Shown here piece by piece: positions 61,120 through 64,000 of a stretch of DNA of 64,000 bases. Source of the stretch: Adiantum capillus-veneris (lineage: Eukaryota > Streptophyta > Polypodiopsida > Polypodiales > Pteridaceae); contig CM043963.1 in the NCBI GenBank assembly GCA_014529385.2, positions 111,252,912 to 111,316,911 on the forward strand. Direction: 5' to 3'. Positions within the stretch are counted from its first letter, which is position 1. Each line of letters opens with the position of its first letter. Under the pieces are notes generated by a model. That model was not told the origin of the DNA. It saw nothing but the letters and a program-made list of their open reading frames with translations, and searched no databases. A program made the position numbers and the translations under genes.

Positions 61120-62205
61120 TTCATCACCTTTGTAGTGGGCTTTTTCTAATGGTATAATTCTACTTTGCAACAATTCTTAGCATGCCACCCCACTCACTGG
61201 ACCACTCATTAGGATGGTGAGTGGAATAGTGGTGGGCATCTGTGTCAAGGCTACAGGGCTACACATGGCTCAACGTGCATGGCCACCTTGGTGGACATGC
61301 TCTAAAGGGCATTCTCTTTGAGCTGGACCATACTTGGTCTAGGTGCCCGAGCACTCTTGGATTGCCCATCGGGCGGGTGCCAGTGTGGACACTTCAGTCG
61401 ACTAGGGTGGGGCTCAGACCACCATGGCTAGAGATGTAGCATTCATCATACAAAGTGTAGCCACCTTATAGCCACCCTTTTCAGAGCATTCAGGAGCTAC
61501 CAGACAGTAGTTCTTTGGTTGGCCCAAGAGTGATGTGGCTAGCCAGACAGCTAGTGCCAGACTTACCAGGGGCTTCCCTAGGCCACTAGCATCAAATATT
61601 TTTAGTTGTCCATGAGTTGCATGGGGTAGATATTTTCCAATAGTAGCAGATATGTGGTGGTCGTGCCATGACCTTGGTTTGTGGATATATACAGCATGAT
61701 GTGGATAGCAGAGATAGCCTTGGCAGAGTCTCGAGAGTCTTGTCATACACTTGCCTCGTGTGAGAATCCAATGTGTCTCACATTTTAGAGCACTTACCTT
61801 GCAATCTTGGACACTAGCCTTTGGGGAACTTCACTTTGGTTGTCTGCAATTGGCATGTGAGCCTTGTAGTCATGTTATATAGTTACATTGTGCTTTTAGT
61901 TGTCTCGTGTACCTTTGCACCCACTGCACCTCAGTGTCTACATCTCGATTATACCCTTGTTGTGATAGTCATGGACTAAGCAGAGTTGGCTGCAACCATA
62001 CTAGACTTTGTACAATCATTTGGTTCTATACAGGGTGTTGCCTTGGAGGACTTGTGGTTGCCTAGGCTATTATTTCAATTCTTTGTTCAATTATACTTTC
62101 ATGTTTGCACATTGACTATTGGTTTGAGCTAGCTTGTGAGTTCACATGCAAACTACATCCAAAGCACCCCACCATTAGAGAGAACTATTCACCATTTCCA
62201 TCTAC
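61120..62205. other. Flank right of element E, unassigned
   Basis: The first ~50 bp read on the minus strand as IIPLEKAHYKGDEW, which may continue the copia linker. The rest has no recognised feature. Confidence 0.4.
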
Positions 62206-62440
62206 ATGATCGTAGTTCAACAACCAATGAGGGAACTTAAGGAACCAAGGACATCCTATGATGGGTCTAAAAATGCCAAGCGCATTGACCTAGCTAAAGT
62301 GGGAAAAGAAACAAAGCCGGCATATATTGCCATAGATCTGTACTTGAGCCAAGCTCATGTGAAAATGATGGGGATTCACAAGAAAAAAGTGCAAACGTTT
62401 CAACGATTAATGAGACTTGGAGTGTCCTTGTAGAAAAAAA

Positions 62441-62793
62441 TTGATTATTGTTTATTTATTGCAGTTGACAGATGGAAAAAGCTAAGATATCATATTCTAT
62501 GCACATTTATTATTCAAGTGCTCATTGCGAGCTATGGCTATTTATGCCCGGCCGGCCAATGTGTATTCATTTTTTAGCATTGAAAAATCTATAAATAAAT
62601 ACGTGCATTTCCCTCTTGCACGTATTTATTTATACATTCTTCAATGCTAAAAAATAAACACACATTGACCGGCCATGCATAAATGGCCATAGCTCGTAAT
62701 GAGCACTTGAATAATAAATGTACATAGAATATGATATCTTCACCTAGCCTTAGCTTTTGTCATCTGTCAGCTCCAATAAATAAGTGATAATCA
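62441..62793. mobile_element. Foldback/MITE-like element, ~353 bp
   Basis: Two long inverted arms, 62441-62607 and 62617-62793, flank a 9-bp loop. They match through TGATTAT, TGACAGATG, AAAGCTAAG, ATATCATATTCTATG, TTTATTATTCAAGTGCTCATT, GAGCTATGG and ATAAATAAATACGTGCA (as reverse complements). There is no coding capacity. Target duplications were not identified. It is probably a hairpin-type MITE. Confidence 0.85.
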
Positions 62794-63251
62794 GTTTCCA
62801 TTATAGTCCTAGCCTAATATGCAACAAGTTTCATGACTATGTTAGTCCATGTGACGTTTGTGCAACCATGCACCTATAGAACATGCAACACTATTTAGGT
62901 GAAAAAGGTGTCTTGCAAAAAAAAATGAGTAAATTCAGATGAGAGTCAATTTAGACTGAAGCTGAAAGCTACGTGATCGTTGAGAACCACCTCTACAAGC
63001 ACAAAACTGATAACAGTTTGAGAATTTGTGCCACAAAAAGTGAGTACATACCAATTGTTGAGCAAGCTCATGTCGGACAAGCAGGCATACATTTTTCTAT
63101 AGATAAAACTACAAAATCAATATTTCTTGCACGAATTTGGTGGCCGACCTTGTTCATGGATGTTGAAAAATATGTGAAACATTGTGATGAATGCCAACGT
63201 GCAAAAGCACCTATGGGGCAAGACAAAATGCCATTACGACCTATAATGTGA

Positions 63252-64000
63252 GCAAGGGCTTTTGTCAAATGGGGGTTAAACTTTGTTGGATCTATCACAC
63301 CTCCTGCATATAGGACGCATACTCAATACATCATTGTGGCAAAAAATTGTCTAACCAAGTGGGTAGAAGCCAAAGCGACGCAAAGAAACAATGCAAGGAC
63401 AACATCGCAGTTCTTGTACAAGAACATCTTCACAAGATATGGGCTACTGATCAAGATAGTGAGTGATCGAGGGACTCACTTCCTTAAACAAATGATTGTA
63501 TTATTGTTGAAAGAATTTATGGTGATTCATAGAAAATCGATGCCATATCACCCTCAAGCAAACAGACAAGCAAAGAGCACAAAAAAAATTCTATACACAA
63601 TGCTCACCAAAATAGTGAACAAATCAAGAGCAGACTGGGTACAAAAGCTACATTCAGCTCTTTGGGTGTATAGAGTTGTGTACAAAACAATAATTAGAAC
63701 AGAACCTTTTAATATGGTGTTTGGGATTAATGACATACTACCCATGGAATTGTTGATTTCTACACTACGAGTAGCCAAAGACTTAAAATGGACCAACATG
63801 AATTGTCTGATAGGATTGACCGGCTAGAGAAGCTAGATAAATTGTGTTTTAGAGTTGTTGCTACCATTTACGTACAAAAATGTCACACAAAGGAGTTCCA
63901 AGATCAACACGTGATAAACAAGGAGTTTTAGAAGGGGGTCTATGTATTAGTCTACACCTTAAAACAACACTCCAAAAAGTTGCAAAAGCGAAAGTATTCA
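63252..64000 (+). pseudogene. Integrase core of the E-like fragment
   Basis: LTKWVEAKATQRNNARTT, IVSDRGTHFLKQM and HPQANRQAKSTKK. In element E the last segment is NGQAEATNK, so the catalytic Glu is replaced by Lys. Downstream it continues to LISTLRVAKDLKWT and then, out of frame, to the integrase C-terminal region up to the window edge. Confidence 0.88.

Larger units (their letters stand above)
62206..64000 (+). mobile_element. Decayed pol of an E-like gypsy element (runs off window)
   Basis: The plus strand matches element E pol in three blocks: 62206-62340 (SYDGSKNAKRIDLAKVGKET, like E's SYDGPEDAKKVDLAAPGETP), 62973-63251 (second H2C2 module: VEQAHVGQAGIHF, IWWPTLFMDVEKYVKHCDEC) and 63336-64000 (integrase core and tail). 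Everything from RT to the first H2C2 module is missing, and a foldback element lies in that gap. Orientation is opposite to E. Confidence 0.85.

Overview
The window looks like heterochromatic, repeat-dominated nuclear DNA of a land plant with a large genome. The evidence is plant-type Ty3/gypsy, Ty1/copia and LINE elements nested in one another, long (GA/CT)n, (CA)n and (TA)n microsatellites, and small foldback or hAT-like elements. No intact host gene, rRNA gene or CRISPR array was found. Heavy GA/CT tracts and uncharacterised split ORFs might suit a fern, gymnosperm or other non-flowering lineage, but the species cannot be fixed from the sequence alone.

Layout. 1-5.4 kb: old non-coding direct repeats, then a large imperfect inverted repeat (arms 3468-4065 and 4603-5415) whose right arm carries a 213-bp hAT-like element with 8-bp target duplications. 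7.2-10.36 kb: a decayed split coding sequence interrupted by about 2.1 kb that is mostly a ~240-bp tandem satellite. 10.36-19.1 kb: two broken members (A on minus, B on plus) of one Ty3/gypsy family (family 1) with a chromodomain-like integrase tail and ~1.5-1.6 kb LTRs. 20.8-26.3 kb: a plant L1-type LINE on the minus strand. 26.3-37.9 kb: gag and 5' leader of a second, larger gypsy-type element (D, minus strand), split by insertion of a third family-1 copy (C, 27517-34987, plus). 40.6-42.0 kb: a Ty1/copia remnant (minus).

The centrepiece is element E, 42006-61114 on the minus strand. It is 19.1 kb long, with ~986-bp LTRs about 2% different by eye, a perfect 5-bp target duplication (ACCCA), a primer-binding site matching a plant tRNA-Asp end with one mismatch, and a polypurine tract. 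It sits inside the copia remnant. Gag is followed by a 1715-codon pol open reading frame with an unusual domain order: protease, RT, RNase H, two tandem copies of the integrase zinc-binding module, integrase core, then a second aspartic-protease-like domain at the C-terminus. Downstream of pol is a second coding block (402-, 95-, 363- and 167-codon frames, including a long coiled coil) with no recognised retroelement function.

The most interesting signal is a dispersed 24-bp palindrome with a CGCG core. There are nine copies in the window, all inside E: five in the 1-kb spacer upstream of the second coding block and four in the 5' leader upstream of gag. The nearest copy lies 164 bp before the gag frame and 166 bp before the second block. 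A half-like copy is in each LTR. The 5' leader of the related element D carries four copies of a different palindromic motif in the same setting, which suggests that leader palindrome arrays are a trait of this retroelement group. The right end (62.2-64 kb) holds a decayed pol of an E-like element split by a foldback element.
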